Source: Paludibacteraceae bacterium (lineage in GTDB: Bacteria > Bacteroidota > Bacteroidia > Bacteroidales > Paludibacteraceae). From it: a stretch of 46,534 nucleotides of DNA. The notes beneath the pieces are model-generated. The model searched no databases, was not told the origin of the DNA, and was given only the letters and a program-made list of their open reading frames with translations. The stretch is from positions 1-46,534 of the forward strand of contig JAFVBR010000048.1 of assembly GCA_017479885.1 (NCBI GenBank), in the 5' to 3' direction. The position numbers and the translations under genes were made by a program. Below are positions 9,935 through 16,060 of this stretch, piece after piece (position 1 is the first letter of the stretch; every line of letters starts with the position of its first letter).

Positions 9935-11290
9935 ATGAAAAGAAGTATTCTGTTAATATCGCTTGGATTGCTCATCGCCAATCTCTGTGCGTTCTCTCAG
10001 TCAGGCATCACTGCCGGCGACCACGATTTCGGCACGGTAAGTATCAAGGGACAGAGTTCTGTCACCGGCACGGCTGATATACCCGTGTCTTGGCAAAACC
10101 TTCCTGACGGTGGCACTGTGTATGCCGAACTCACATCAGGAGAGGCCGACCCTGACGGTTTTTATATTGAAGGAGATAACTACTATTACATCGGCTATGG
10201 TGCCACGCTGACAAGCAAGACCACCTTCCAAATCGGGTATGTGGCAGCAAAGGCGGGAAAATACACCGGAACAATCCGGTTCTATGCCTATGACTCCTCA
10301 TGGACAAACGAGGTGGAGAAAGTGATAACTGTCACTCTGACCGTTACAGACGAGGCGATAGTGGAGCAGGTGGCAACATTCACCAAGGTCACTGCCGTCT
10401 CACAACTCGCTGCCGGAGACACTGTGGTCTTCGTTTCCGAAGACGAGGGCGTTGTGTGCGGACCGTTGAATGGCGCATATCTTCCCGCAGTGTCGGAAAA
10501 TGTCAAGATGGACAAACAGAAAGGCACTGTTGAGGTTCCTCTTGCTGCCCAGACTTTTGTGCTCGGCAAATACAATGGCAATTGGCAGTTCACGGCCACG
10601 GGCACTACCGACCGACTGCTCTCCGATGTAAGCGGAAAGGGCGGATTCTCCTATGGAGAACCTTCGCAAACCCTGTTGGCAGGATGGGCGATTGACATCT
10701 CCGAGGGCAGGGCGCGTGTGAGCCGTCCGAGTGACGACACCTATCCTGTGCTGTTCAATAAAGACCGTTTCAAACCGTACAAAAGCGAAACGGCAGGTGT
10801 GCTCCCTTGTCTGTACAAGAAATCCGGCGGTTACGCTTCAATAACAAGCAGTCTGAAACTCTCATCTGATATTGTGTTCGGAGATGTTGAGCAGTCGAAG
10901 ACTAAGTCGGTTGAGGTGGAATACGTCGGCGAAAACCTTACGGAAATGATACTCTGGGATGTGGATGGTGTTGACAAAGCCTTCTTCACCGTCTCCGACC
11001 AAGGCAGCTCCTCCGCAGGAAAGATAGTGGTAACATACAATGGTGAAGCAGCAACTCCCGGCAAACTCGATGCAAAGGTGATTTACCTCACTCAGGATGC
11101 TGAACTGGAGCTTATGGAAGGCTCTTTCCCGATAAGCATCAATATCATTGCCAATGCAGACCCCACTGCTGTCCTGTCCGACAAAGCCTTGCTTGAAAAG
11201 GCGGGAGAGAAGACATTGACAAACGGCAGTCTCCGCCTGCTGATGCCCGACGGAACGGTGTATGATGCTCTTGGAAAGAAACTCAAATAG
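9935..11290 (+). CDS. Secreted Ig-like/lectin-like module protein with short C-terminal tail
   Basis: 451 residues with a signal peptide (about 1-21). Three modules follow: an Ig-like beta domain (about 25-145, GDHDFGTVSIKG start), a lectin-like domain (about 150-295, ending PCLYKKSG), and another Ig-like domain (about 298-410). The lectin-like plus Ig-like pair is the same arrangement seen twice in the giant protein upstream. The protein ends in a short tail (GTVYDALGKKLK) of the kind seen at the end of many Bacteroidales secreted proteins, where the segment before it is like the last strands of a T9SS C-terminal domain; here it is too short to be sure. No enzyme motif was seen. Probably the last gene of a three-gene surface-protein unit; the next 640 bases are non-coding. 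Confidence 0.75.
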   Translation: MKRSILLISLGLLIANLCAFSQSGITAGDHDFGTVSIKGQSSVTGTADIPVSWQNLPDGGTVYAELTSGEADPDGFYIEGDNYYYIGYGATLTSKTTFQIGYVAAKAGKYTGTIRFYAYDSSWTNEVEKVITVTLTVTDEAIVEQVATFTKVTAVSQLAAGDTVVFVSEDEGVVCGPLNGAYLPAVSENVKMDKQKGTVEVPLAAQTFVLGKYNGNWQFTATGTTDRLLSDVSGKGGFSYGEPSQTLLAGWAIDISEGRARVSRPSDDTYPVLFNKDRFKPYKSETAGVLPCLYKKSGGYASITSSLKLSSDIVFGDVEQSKTKSVEVEYVGENLTEMILWDVDGVDKAFFTVSDQGSSSAGKIVVTYNGEAATPGKLDAKVIYLTQDAELELMEGSFPISINIIANADPTAVLSDKALLEKAGEKTLTNGSLRLLMPDGTVYDALGKKLK

Positions 11291-11304
11291 CCCTCTCCTC
11301 ATCG

Positions 11305-11348
11305 CACCGTAATCTCACCGTACTCTCACCGTAATCTCACCGTACTAT
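11305..11348 (+). repeat. Four tandem 11-bp units (CACCGTAATCT/CACCGTACTAT)
   Basis: Four contiguous 11-bp units at 11305, 11316, 11327 and 11338 differing at one to three positions, 15 bp after the stop of the preceding gene. A four-unit array of the same word lies after serS (13999-14042). Each array is followed by the same 28-bp palindrome. Confidence 0.9.
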
Positions 11349-11369
11349 CGGTATCACTCTGGTATCACT

Positions 11370-11397
11370 GTAGAGACTGAATATATTCAGTCTCTAC
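11370..11397. repeat. 28-bp perfect palindrome, copy 1
   Basis: The half-site GTAGAGACTGAATA is followed directly by its exact reverse complement, with no loop. An identical 28-bp copy is at 14055-14082. Its right half (CAGTCTCTAC) seeds the downstream word array. It could act as a cruciform, a protein-binding site or the end of a small mobile element; the sequence alone does not decide. There is no T-tract, so it is not a typical terminator. Confidence 0.9.
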
Positions 11398-11526
11398 CTC
11401 TACAATTATATTCAGTCTCTACCTCTACAATTATGTTCTGTCTCTACAACGTATATTCTGTCTCTACAACGTATATTCAGTCTCTACTATATTCACTCTC
11501 AACGGCATCCACTCTCTACTATATCC
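11388..11526 (+). repeat. Array of C(A/T)GTCTCTAC words
   Basis: Direct units beginning inside the palindrome: two 25-bp units (11388, 11413), two 20-bp units (11438, 11458), one 16-bp unit (11478), then degenerate copies to about 11526. All share the core C(A/T)GTCTCTAC. Short reading frames through it are translations of the repeat and were not called. No gene is supported between 11291 and 11928. Confidence 0.8.
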
Positions 11527-11669
11527 TAAGACTAAACATACGCATCGACATCCTGCCACTCTCCCAATGCCGCATAAGGCAAAATCCGACTTACCGAATA
11601 TACGCTATAATTTAATTCCGCCAACGGGTATAATTTTTATTAAAATGTACAAGAAAAAACACTTGTCTC

Positions 11670-11700
11670 TTGCACATTCCAAAAATTTGCAGTACTTTTG
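11670..11700 (+). promoter_or_regulatory. Promoter of rplU-rpmA
   Basis: TTG at 11670-11672, exactly 20 bp, then TACTTTTG at 11693-11700. This fits the Bacteroidota -33/-7 consensus (TTG and TAnnTTTG). It implies an untranslated leader of about 220 bases before rplU. Confidence 0.75.
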
Positions 11701-11706
11701 CAGCCG

Positions 11707-11928
11707 CTTTCGGAGTAGGCTCTCGTGAAGAAGCAAGTGGAAAGGCTTGCCATAGTGGTGAAGTGCTCCCGCCTGACCGATATTATAATGTGTGATTTGA
11801 TAATTTGATGATTTGAAAATTTGAAGATTCTTCAAATAGTCCGTCATCCGACGGACGTCAAATAGGGCATAGCCCGTCAAATAGTTAGTCTCTCGACTGA
11901 CGTCAAATCCTTAAATTTATTTAAGTTA
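11707..11928 (+). promoter_or_regulatory. Structured leader of rplU with serial hairpins
   Basis: A long 5' untranslated region between the promoter and rplU. Four ATTTGA words at 8-bp period (11795, 11803, 11811, 11819) face four TCAAAT words (11832, 11858, 11877, 11903), their exact reverse complement. Between the TCAAAT words lie compact hairpins: TTTGAAG/CTTCAAA (11820-11836), GTCCGTC/GACGGAC (11839-11856), GGGC/GCCC, and GTTAGTC/GACTGAC (about 11884-11902). The first 80 bases hold a GCAAG/CTTGC stem. Ribosomal protein leaders often carry autoregulatory structures, so control of L21/L27 synthesis is plausible. A Bacteroidales-specific structured RNA (Bacteroidales-1) has been described, but I cannot tell whether this is the same RNA. 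Confidence 0.55.
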
Positions 11929-12240
11929 ATGTACGCAATTGTAGAAATGCAGGGACAGCAGTTCAAGGCAGAGGCCGGTAAGAAACTGTTTGTTCATCGC
12001 CTGGAAGCCGAAGAAGGTGCACAGGTTGAGTTTGAAAAAGTGCTGCTTATCGACAACGAGGGTGCCGTTACCGTTGGTGCTCCCACAGTTGAAGGCGCTA
12101 AGGTAGTATGCGAAGTGGTAGCCGATGTTCGCGGAAAGAAAGTGCTCGTGTTCCACAAGCGTCGCCGCAAAGGTTACAAGAAACTGAACGGACACCGTCA
12201 GGACTTCACTCAGGTACTCGTTAAAGAAATTGTTTGTTAA
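11929..12240 (+). CDS. rplU: 50S ribosomal protein L21
   Basis: 103 residues, the usual length for bacterial L21. The N-terminus [18 protein letters not shown] is the typical L21 start, and the C-terminal half has the basic [21 protein letters not shown] segment split by family-typical spacing, used to bind 23S rRNA in the large subunit. The ATG is preceded by two 9-bp TTAAATTTA/TTTAAGTTA units and no clear Shine-Dalgarno, as is common in Bacteroidota. rpmA follows 23 bp downstream, the near-universal L21-L27 pairing. Expression is probably driven by the promoter at 11670 and modulated through the long leader. Confidence 0.97.
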   Translation: MYAIVEMQGQQFKAEAGKKLFVHRLEAEEGAQVEFEKVLLIDNEGAVTVGAPTVEGAKVVCEVVADVRGKKVLVFHKRRRKGYKKLNGHRQDFTQVLVKEIVC

Positions 12241-12263
12241 ACCCCAAAAATTCATTAGAGATT

Positions 12264-12536
12264 ATGGCACATAAGAAAGGTGTGGGCTCGTCAAAGAACG
12301 GCCGTGAATCAGAAAGCAAACGTCTCGGTGTTAAGATCTGGGGCGGACAAGTAGCCAAAGCTGGTAACATCATAGTTCGTCAGCGCGGTACTGTGCATTA
12401 TCCGGGCGCAAACATGGGTATGGGTAAAGACCACACTCTGTTCGCACTGGTTGACGGAATAGTTACATTCCACCGTAAAAAGAACAATCGTTCCTACGTC
12501 TCAATTGAGCCGTTTGCTCAACCGGCAGAGGCGTAA
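12264..12536 (+). CDS. rpmA: 50S ribosomal protein L27
   Basis: 90 residues, the usual L27 size. It begins [19 protein letters not shown], the conserved flexible N-terminal arm that reaches towards the peptidyl transferase centre, and contains the conserved [17 protein letters not shown] region. I chose the ATG at 12264 over an in-frame upstream ATG at 12234, because that one overlaps the end of rplU and would add ten unconserved residues. It is the second gene of the rplU-rpmA operon and is followed at once by an intrinsic terminator. Confidence 0.97.
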   Translation: MAHKKGVGSSKNGRESESKRLGVKIWGGQVAKAGNIIVRQRGTVHYPGANMGMGKDHTLFALVDGIVTFHRKKNNRSYVSIEPFAQPAEA

Positions 12537-12545
12537 GCGCATTCA

Positions 12546-12572
12546 AGCCCTCTCAGCCGAGAGGGCTTTTTT
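12546..12572 (+). terminator. Intrinsic terminator of rplU-rpmA
   Basis: A 9-bp perfect stem AGCCCTCTC/GAGAGGGCT with loop AGCC, running straight into a T-tract (TTTTTT). It starts 10 bp after the rpmA stop codon. It is the most classical rho-independent terminator in the window. Confidence 0.9.
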
Positions 12573-12593
12573 ATTGAAATAAAGAGATAGTCA

Positions 12594-12637
12594 CTTAAGG
12601 TCTTAAGACGCTTGAGATGCTTGAATAACTTAATTAT
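12594..12637 (+). repeat. 9-bp-phased CTTAAG/CTTGA words upstream of serS
   Basis: Units start at 12594 (8 bp), 12602, 12611, 12620 and 12629: CTTAAGGT, CTTAAGACG, CTTGAGATG, CTTGAATAA, CTTAATTAT. They end 9 bp before the serS ATG. The same period is seen before rplU, the DUF6452 gene, tkt and trmO, with a different word each time. Confidence 0.75.
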
Positions 12638-12645
12638 ATATAACC

Positions 12646-13962
12646 ATGCTTACACTCAAACAGATTTATGATAACAAGGCTCTTGTGGTAGCCGGTCTCG
12701 AGAAGAAACATTTTCAAGGCGCAGCCGAAGCAATTGACCGCGTGATTGAACTTGACTCTCAACGCAAGTCGGCACAGCAGCTCAAAGATGCCGCCCAGGC
12801 GGAGATGAACCGCATCTCCAAAGAGATAGGTATGCTCTTCAAGCAGGGCAAACAGGAGGAAGCCGCCGCTGCCAAGCAGAAAACGGGTGAACTGAAAGAG
12901 CAGATAGCACAATATGAGGCTCAGATGAAAGAGGCGGAGGAGGCTCAGCTCAAACTGCTCCTCACCATACCCAACGTGCCTTACGACATAGTGCCCGAAG
13001 GCACTGCTGCCGAAGACAACCTCGTGGTGAAGAGCAACGTGGGCGAGTGCCCCGAAGGCTCTACCGTTGGCAACTGGCAGGGCAACGTGGTTAACGACAA
13101 TGCCAAACTCCCCCACTGGGAACTGGCTAAGAAATACAACCTCATCGACTTCGACCTCGGAGTGAAGATCTCCGGCGCAGGTTTCCCCGTCTATATAGGC
13201 AAGGGCGCACAACTGCAGCGCGCACTCATCAACTTCTTCCTCGCAGAGGCTGCCAAAGCCGGATATGTGGAGATTATGCCTCCTACTGTTGTAAACGCTG
13301 CTTCCGGATACGGAACAGGTCAGCTGCCTGACAAGGAAGGTCAGATGTACCACTGCGAAGTGGATGACCTCTATCTTATCCCCACAGCCGAGGTGCCTGT
13401 CACCAATCTCTATCGCGATGTCATTATCGACGAAAAGGACCTGCCTATCAAGAACTGCGCTTACACCGAGTGCTTCCGTCGTGAGGCGGGCTCGTACGGC
13501 AAAGACGTGCGCGGACTCAACCGTCTGCACGAGTTCTCCAAGATAGAGATTGTACGCATCGACACTCCCGAACACTCAGCTCAGTCTCATCAGGAGATGC
13601 TCGACCACGTGGAGGGACTGCTTCAGAAACTCGAACTGCCTTATCGCATCCTGCGTCTCTGTGGTGGCGACATGTCGTTCACTGCCGCCCTCTGCTACGA
13701 CTTTGAGGTTTACAGCGAAGCACAGCACCGCTGGCTTGAAGTCAGCTCAACAAGCAACTTCGACACCTATCAGGCTAACCGACTCAAGTGCCGCTACCGC
13801 CGTCAGGAGGATAAGAAGGTGGCTCTCTGCCACACTCTCAACGGCTCTGCACTCGCTCTGCCCCGTATCGTGGCTGCACTGCTGGAGAACAACCAGACCG
13901 AGCGCGGCATTCATATACCTGCCGCATTGCAGCCCTACACCGGCTTCGAGTGGATAGACTGA
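12646..13962 (+). CDS. serS: Seryl-tRNA synthetase
   Basis: 438 residues. It charges tRNA-Ser (and tRNA-Sec where present) with serine in the cytoplasm, using ATP. The N-terminal about 110 residues form the Ala/Glu/Lys-rich antiparallel coiled-coil arm that contacts the tRNA long variable arm. The class II catalytic core follows: TAEVPVTNLY serine-pocket region, motif 2 FRREAGSYGKDVRGLNRLHE (about 274-293) and motif 3 NGSALALPRIVAALLEN (about 399-415). Length and motifs are complete. No terminator is seen directly after it; instead the CACCGTACTAT array and the 28-bp palindrome follow from 13999. Confidence 0.97.
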   Translation: MLTLKQIYDNKALVVAGLEKKHFQGAAEAIDRVIELDSQRKSAQQLKDAAQAEMNRISKEIGMLFKQGKQEEAAAAKQKTGELKEQIAQYEAQMKEAEEAQLKLLLTIPNVPYDIVPEGTAAEDNLVVKSNVGECPEGSTVGNWQGNVVNDNAKLPHWELAKKYNLIDFDLGVKISGAGFPVYIGKGAQLQRALINFFLAEAAKAGYVEIMPPTVVNAASGYGTGQLPDKEGQMYHCEVDDLYLIPTAEVPVTNLYRDVIIDEKDLPIKNCAYTECFRREAGSYGKDVRGLNRLHEFSKIEIVRIDTPEHSAQSHQEMLDHVEGLLQKLELPYRILRLCGGDMSFTAALCYDFEVYSEAQHRWLEVSSTSNFDTYQANRLKCRYRRQEDKKVALCHTLNGSALALPRIVAALLENNQTERGIHIPAALQPYTGFEWID

Positions 13963-13998
13963 CAGAACAGGTAACTGAGATGACATTCTATATGTCGT

Positions 13999-14042
13999 CA
14001 CCGTACTATCACCGTAGTATCACCGTACTATCACCGTACTAT
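13999..14042 (+). repeat. Four tandem 11-bp CACCGTACTAT units
   Basis: Contiguous units at 13999, 14010, 14021 and 14032; three are identical and one has a single change (CACCGTAGTAT). The array begins 37 bp after the serS stop. It matches the word and copy number of the array at 11305-11348, and like that one is followed by the 28-bp palindrome. Confidence 0.9.
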
Positions 14043-14054
14043 CAATGTATTACT

Positions 14055-14082
14055 GTAGAGACTGAATATATTCAGTCTCTAC
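14055..14082. repeat. 28-bp perfect palindrome, copy 2
   Basis: Identical to the copy at 11370-11397: half-site GTAGAGACTGAATA joined to its exact reverse complement. It is preceded by ACT after a CACCGTACTAT array and overlaps the first CAGTCTCTAC word of the next array, exactly as in copy 1. Confidence 0.9.
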
Positions 14083-14260
14083 TTTGTCAGTCTCTACTTT
14101 GTCAGTCTCTACTTTGTCAGTCTCTACTTTGTCAGTCTCTACCTCTACAATTATGTTCACTCTCTACTTTATTCTATTTCTATTTATTCTATCTCTATTA
14201 TATCCGCTCTCTGCTTTATCCGGTCTCTACTTTATTCAATAGCTTCTCGCTCTATTTTCT
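14073..14260 (+). repeat. Tandem CAGTCTCTACTTTGT units and degenerate tail
   Basis: Four identical 15-bp units at 14073, 14088, 14103 and 14118, then CAGTCTCTACCTCTACAATTATG from 14133, which matches the 25-bp unit of the array at 11388. A pyrimidine-rich degenerate tail (CTCTACTTTATTC-like words) runs to about 14250. A frame through the array encodes only a repeated SLLCQ-type peptide and was rejected. No spacers, so not CRISPR. Confidence 0.85.
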
Positions 14261-14292
14261 TTTGCGTATTCCGTGAATTTGTTGTATCTTTG
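14261..14292 (+). promoter_or_regulatory. Promoter of the 14313 gene
   Basis: TTTG at 14261-14264, 20 bp, then TATCTTTG at 14285-14292, matching the Bacteroidota -33/-7 consensus. It lies just after the repeat array and 20 bp before the next ATG, so the transcript has a very short leader. Confidence 0.75.
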
Positions 14293-14312
14293 CCGAATAA
14301 ATTTGGAATACT

Positions 14313-14825
14313 ATGCTTGAACTGCTTAAATACACCGTTCCGGCACTCATAGTGCTGGCTGCTACATGGCTCGTTCTCGGCAAGTTGCTGAAGGAAGAAC
14401 GGCAGAAACGTGAGTATGAACTCCGCCGTCAGGACCGCAATATCACCAACCCCCTCCGTCTGCGCGGATTCGAACGTCTGGCATTGCTGCTCGAGCGTAT
14501 CACTCCCGAGCACATGCTGATGAATCTTGATTTCAGCTCCATGACCATACAGGACCTTCAGCGGCATCTGCTGCAGACTGTCCGACTCGAAACGGACCAC
14601 AACCTGAGTCAGCAGATCTATGTCAGTGATGAGACATGGCAGGCTGTGTTGCTCGCAAAAGAGGAGACACTCAACTTCATCAACGCCATCGCTCTGCAGA
14701 TGCCCGAAGGCAGCACCACTCTGCTGTATGCTCAGACCCTGATCACTGCCTATCGCCAGAACGGCGAGACACCTGTCCAGCATGCAATGCAACTGCTGAA
14801 AGATGAAGCGAAAGGAATATTATAG
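14313..14825 (+). CDS. Conserved membrane-anchored Bacteroidota protein (possibly DUF7935)
   Basis: 170 residues. One N-terminal transmembrane segment (about 5-24, YTVPALIVLAATWLVLGKLL) is followed by a basic stretch and a helical cytoplasmic domain with the conserved-looking LRLRGFERLALLLERITPE (about 47-65). I recognise the pattern from a Bacteroidota-only family of unknown function, which I believe is DUF7935, but the number is from memory. It has its own consensus promoter 20 bp upstream. The DUF6452 lipoprotein follows after 40 bp and may share the transcript. Function unknown. Confidence 0.75.
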   Translation: MLELLKYTVPALIVLAATWLVLGKLLKEERQKREYELRRQDRNITNPLRLRGFERLALLLERITPEHMLMNLDFSSMTIQDLQRHLLQTVRLETDHNLSQQIYVSDETWQAVLLAKEETLNFINAIALQMPEGSTTLLYAQTLITAYRQNGETPVQHAMQLLKDEAKGIL

Positions 14826-14858
14826 AGTCAATTAAGTATCTAAGAATTTATTAACCTG

Positions 14859-14894
14859 TCAAACTTCTGAAGCCTATCAAATCTCTCAAACTCA
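14859..14894 (+). repeat. 9-bp-phased TCAAAC words overlapping the DUF6452 start
   Basis: Units at 14859 (TCAAACTTC), 14868 (TGAAGCCTA), 14877 (TCAAATCTC) and 14886 (TCAAACTCA), preceded by TTAACCTG. The array upstream of tkt has a nearly identical head (TTAACTTG then TCAGAC). Here the array runs into the signal-peptide codons of the next gene. Confidence 0.7.
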
Positions 14895-15361
14895 TACTCC
14901 CCTTTCTCTTCCTGCTTGCCGTCTCCTGCAGTGTTGACGAAGAGTGCCGGCAGACCGAGTCGGTGCGATGCGTCGTGGTGTTCAGTTGCGACTCCATGGT
15001 GGTGACGGAAGATACCATGTATCTGAGTTCTTTCACTGCCGTTGATTCGGTTACCGTGCAGGGAGTGGGCATTGACTCGGTGCTCTACAACAACCAGAAG
15101 AACGTGAGCAAACTCTCGCTTCCCCTCCGTAGTGACACCACTGAGACACGCTATCTGCTGACACTCAATTCTCAACCTGAGACACTGGTTATCAAGCACG
15201 AAAACAACGATTATTTTGTATCGCTGGCATGCGGCTGTTTCGTCTTCCATGAAGTGGATACCGCTTTCGGTACCAACGGACTGATAATCGACTCCGAAGT
15301 GATAAACACTGCCGTGCAGAACGTGGAGCAGGATAACATAAAACTGTATATTAGCTTTTAG
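14867..15361 (+). CDS. DUF6452 family lipoprotein with apparent CTG start
   Basis: From the CTG at 14867 the frame encodes a lipoprotein signal peptide KPIKSLKLILPFLFLLAVSC with the lipobox cysteine at residue 21, then DEECRQTESVRC and a beta-rich domain ending with the family-like CGCFVFHEVDTAF and DNIKLYISF. The only conventional start in the frame is the GTG at 14963, which would discard the whole signal peptide and lipobox. The frame is closed upstream by a TAA at 14852, and no ATG, GTG or TTG lies between. So either CTG is used or an ATG has been lost. Family known from Bacteroidota as DUF6452, usually next to a DUF6048 gene as here. Function unknown; expected at a membrane surface. Confidence 0.75.
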   Translation: MKPIKSLKLILPFLFLLAVSCSVDEECRQTESVRCVVVFSCDSMVVTEDTMYLSSFTAVDSVTVQGVGIDSVLYNNQKNVSKLSLPLRSDTTETRYLLTLNSQPETLVIKHENNDYFVSLACGCFVFHEVDTAFGTNGLIIDSEVINTAVQNVEQDNIKLYISF

Positions 15362-16005
15362 TGAAACGCAGTCTGTTAGCCATATTGATTGTTCTTTCCG
15401 CCACCGGTGTGGCTGCGCGTGAGTATGCCGACAGCGCTGTTTATCAAGGTATCAACCTGAAGATTGACCTGGCTACTCCCGTGCTGGAAATTGCACGTTC
15501 AAAGGCTACGGTAATGAGTTATGAGGCGGCACTCAACGTAAGGTTGGTCAACCGCTTTTATCCGACTCTCGAGTGGGGATATGGTCAAGGCGACTGCACC
15601 GCCGCAGGCGGCAATTTTCATGGAATGGGCGGTTTCGGCAGAATAGGACTTGACCTGGCTGCACTCAAAAAAAGCCGTAAGGACAACATGCTGCTTGTCG
15701 GTATTCGCTTGGGCACGGCTGTGCAGGGATACGAACTGACTGATGTACGTGTGTGGGATACCTATTGGCAGAAATATACCACTCGCGGGTACGACCACAT
15801 GGTACGTGCCGATGTGTGGGGCGAAGTGGTGGCAGGAGTGCAGGTGAAAGTGTACAAGAGTTTCCACATGGGTTGGTACGTGCGACTCAAACTGCTCTTC
15901 ACCCGTAAGGAGAACGGAACTGTCAATGCATGGTACATACCGGGTTTCGGCTACAGGCAGGACACCAATTTCGGCATCAACTATTACCTCGGCTGGAAAT
16001 TTTAA
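15361..16005 (+). CDS. DUF6048 family outer-membrane-type protein
   Basis: 214 residues with a signal peptide (about 1-19, ending GVAA). Alternating hydrophobic and polar strands (LNVRLVNRFYPTLEWGYG, MLLVGIRLGTAVQGYEL, MGWYVRLKLLF) end with NFGINYYLGWKF, a typical outer-membrane barrel terminus with a final phenylalanine. The start is GTG, whose G is also the last base of the preceding TAG stop (one-base overlap), suggesting translational coupling with the DUF6452 lipoprotein. The pair is conserved in Bacteroidota and is of unknown function; a small outer-membrane barrel with a lipoprotein partner is an inference. Confidence 0.85.
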   Translation: MKRSLLAILIVLSATGVAAREYADSAVYQGINLKIDLATPVLEIARSKATVMSYEAALNVRLVNRFYPTLEWGYGQGDCTAAGGNFHGMGGFGRIGLDLAALKKSRKDNMLLVGIRLGTAVQGYELTDVRVWDTYWQKYTTRGYDHMVRADVWGEVVAGVQVKVYKSFHMGWYVRLKLLFTRKENGTVNAWYIPGFGYRQDTNFGINYYLGWKF

Positions 16006-16009
16006 CTTG

Positions 16010-16053
16010 TCAGACACATCAGACTACTCAGACTTTTAAACTCGTCAAACATC
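16010..16053 (+). repeat. 9-bp-phased TCAGAC words upstream of tkt
   Basis: TCAGACACA, TCAGACTAC and TCAGACTTT at 16010, 16019 and 16028, then TAAACTCG (8 bp) at 16037 and TCAAACATC at 16045, ending 7 bp before the tkt ATG. The head TTAACTTG-TCAGAC matches TTAACCTG-TCAAAC in front of the DUF6452 gene. Confidence 0.75.
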
Positions 16054-16060
16054 ATACCTT

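Noticed and set aside
11433-11615. 60-codon frame after the 9935 gene
   Set aside because: It covers the degenerate repeat array; low complexity and no start context.
12634-13575. Open frame of 313 codons on the minus strand over serS
   Set aside because: Antisense shadow of a complete seryl-tRNA synthetase gene; no domain and no promoter.
14073-14132. Possible CRISPR array
   Set aside because: 15-bp units are contiguous with no unique spacers and there are no cas genes nearby.
13950-14276. Open frame of 108 codons across the CAGTCTCTAC array
   Set aside because: It translates the 15-bp repeat (SLLCQ repeated) and overlaps the serS end; no signal of coding.
14963-15361. GTG at 14963 as the DUF6452 start
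   Set aside because: It would remove the signal peptide and lipobox visible in the same frame just upstream.
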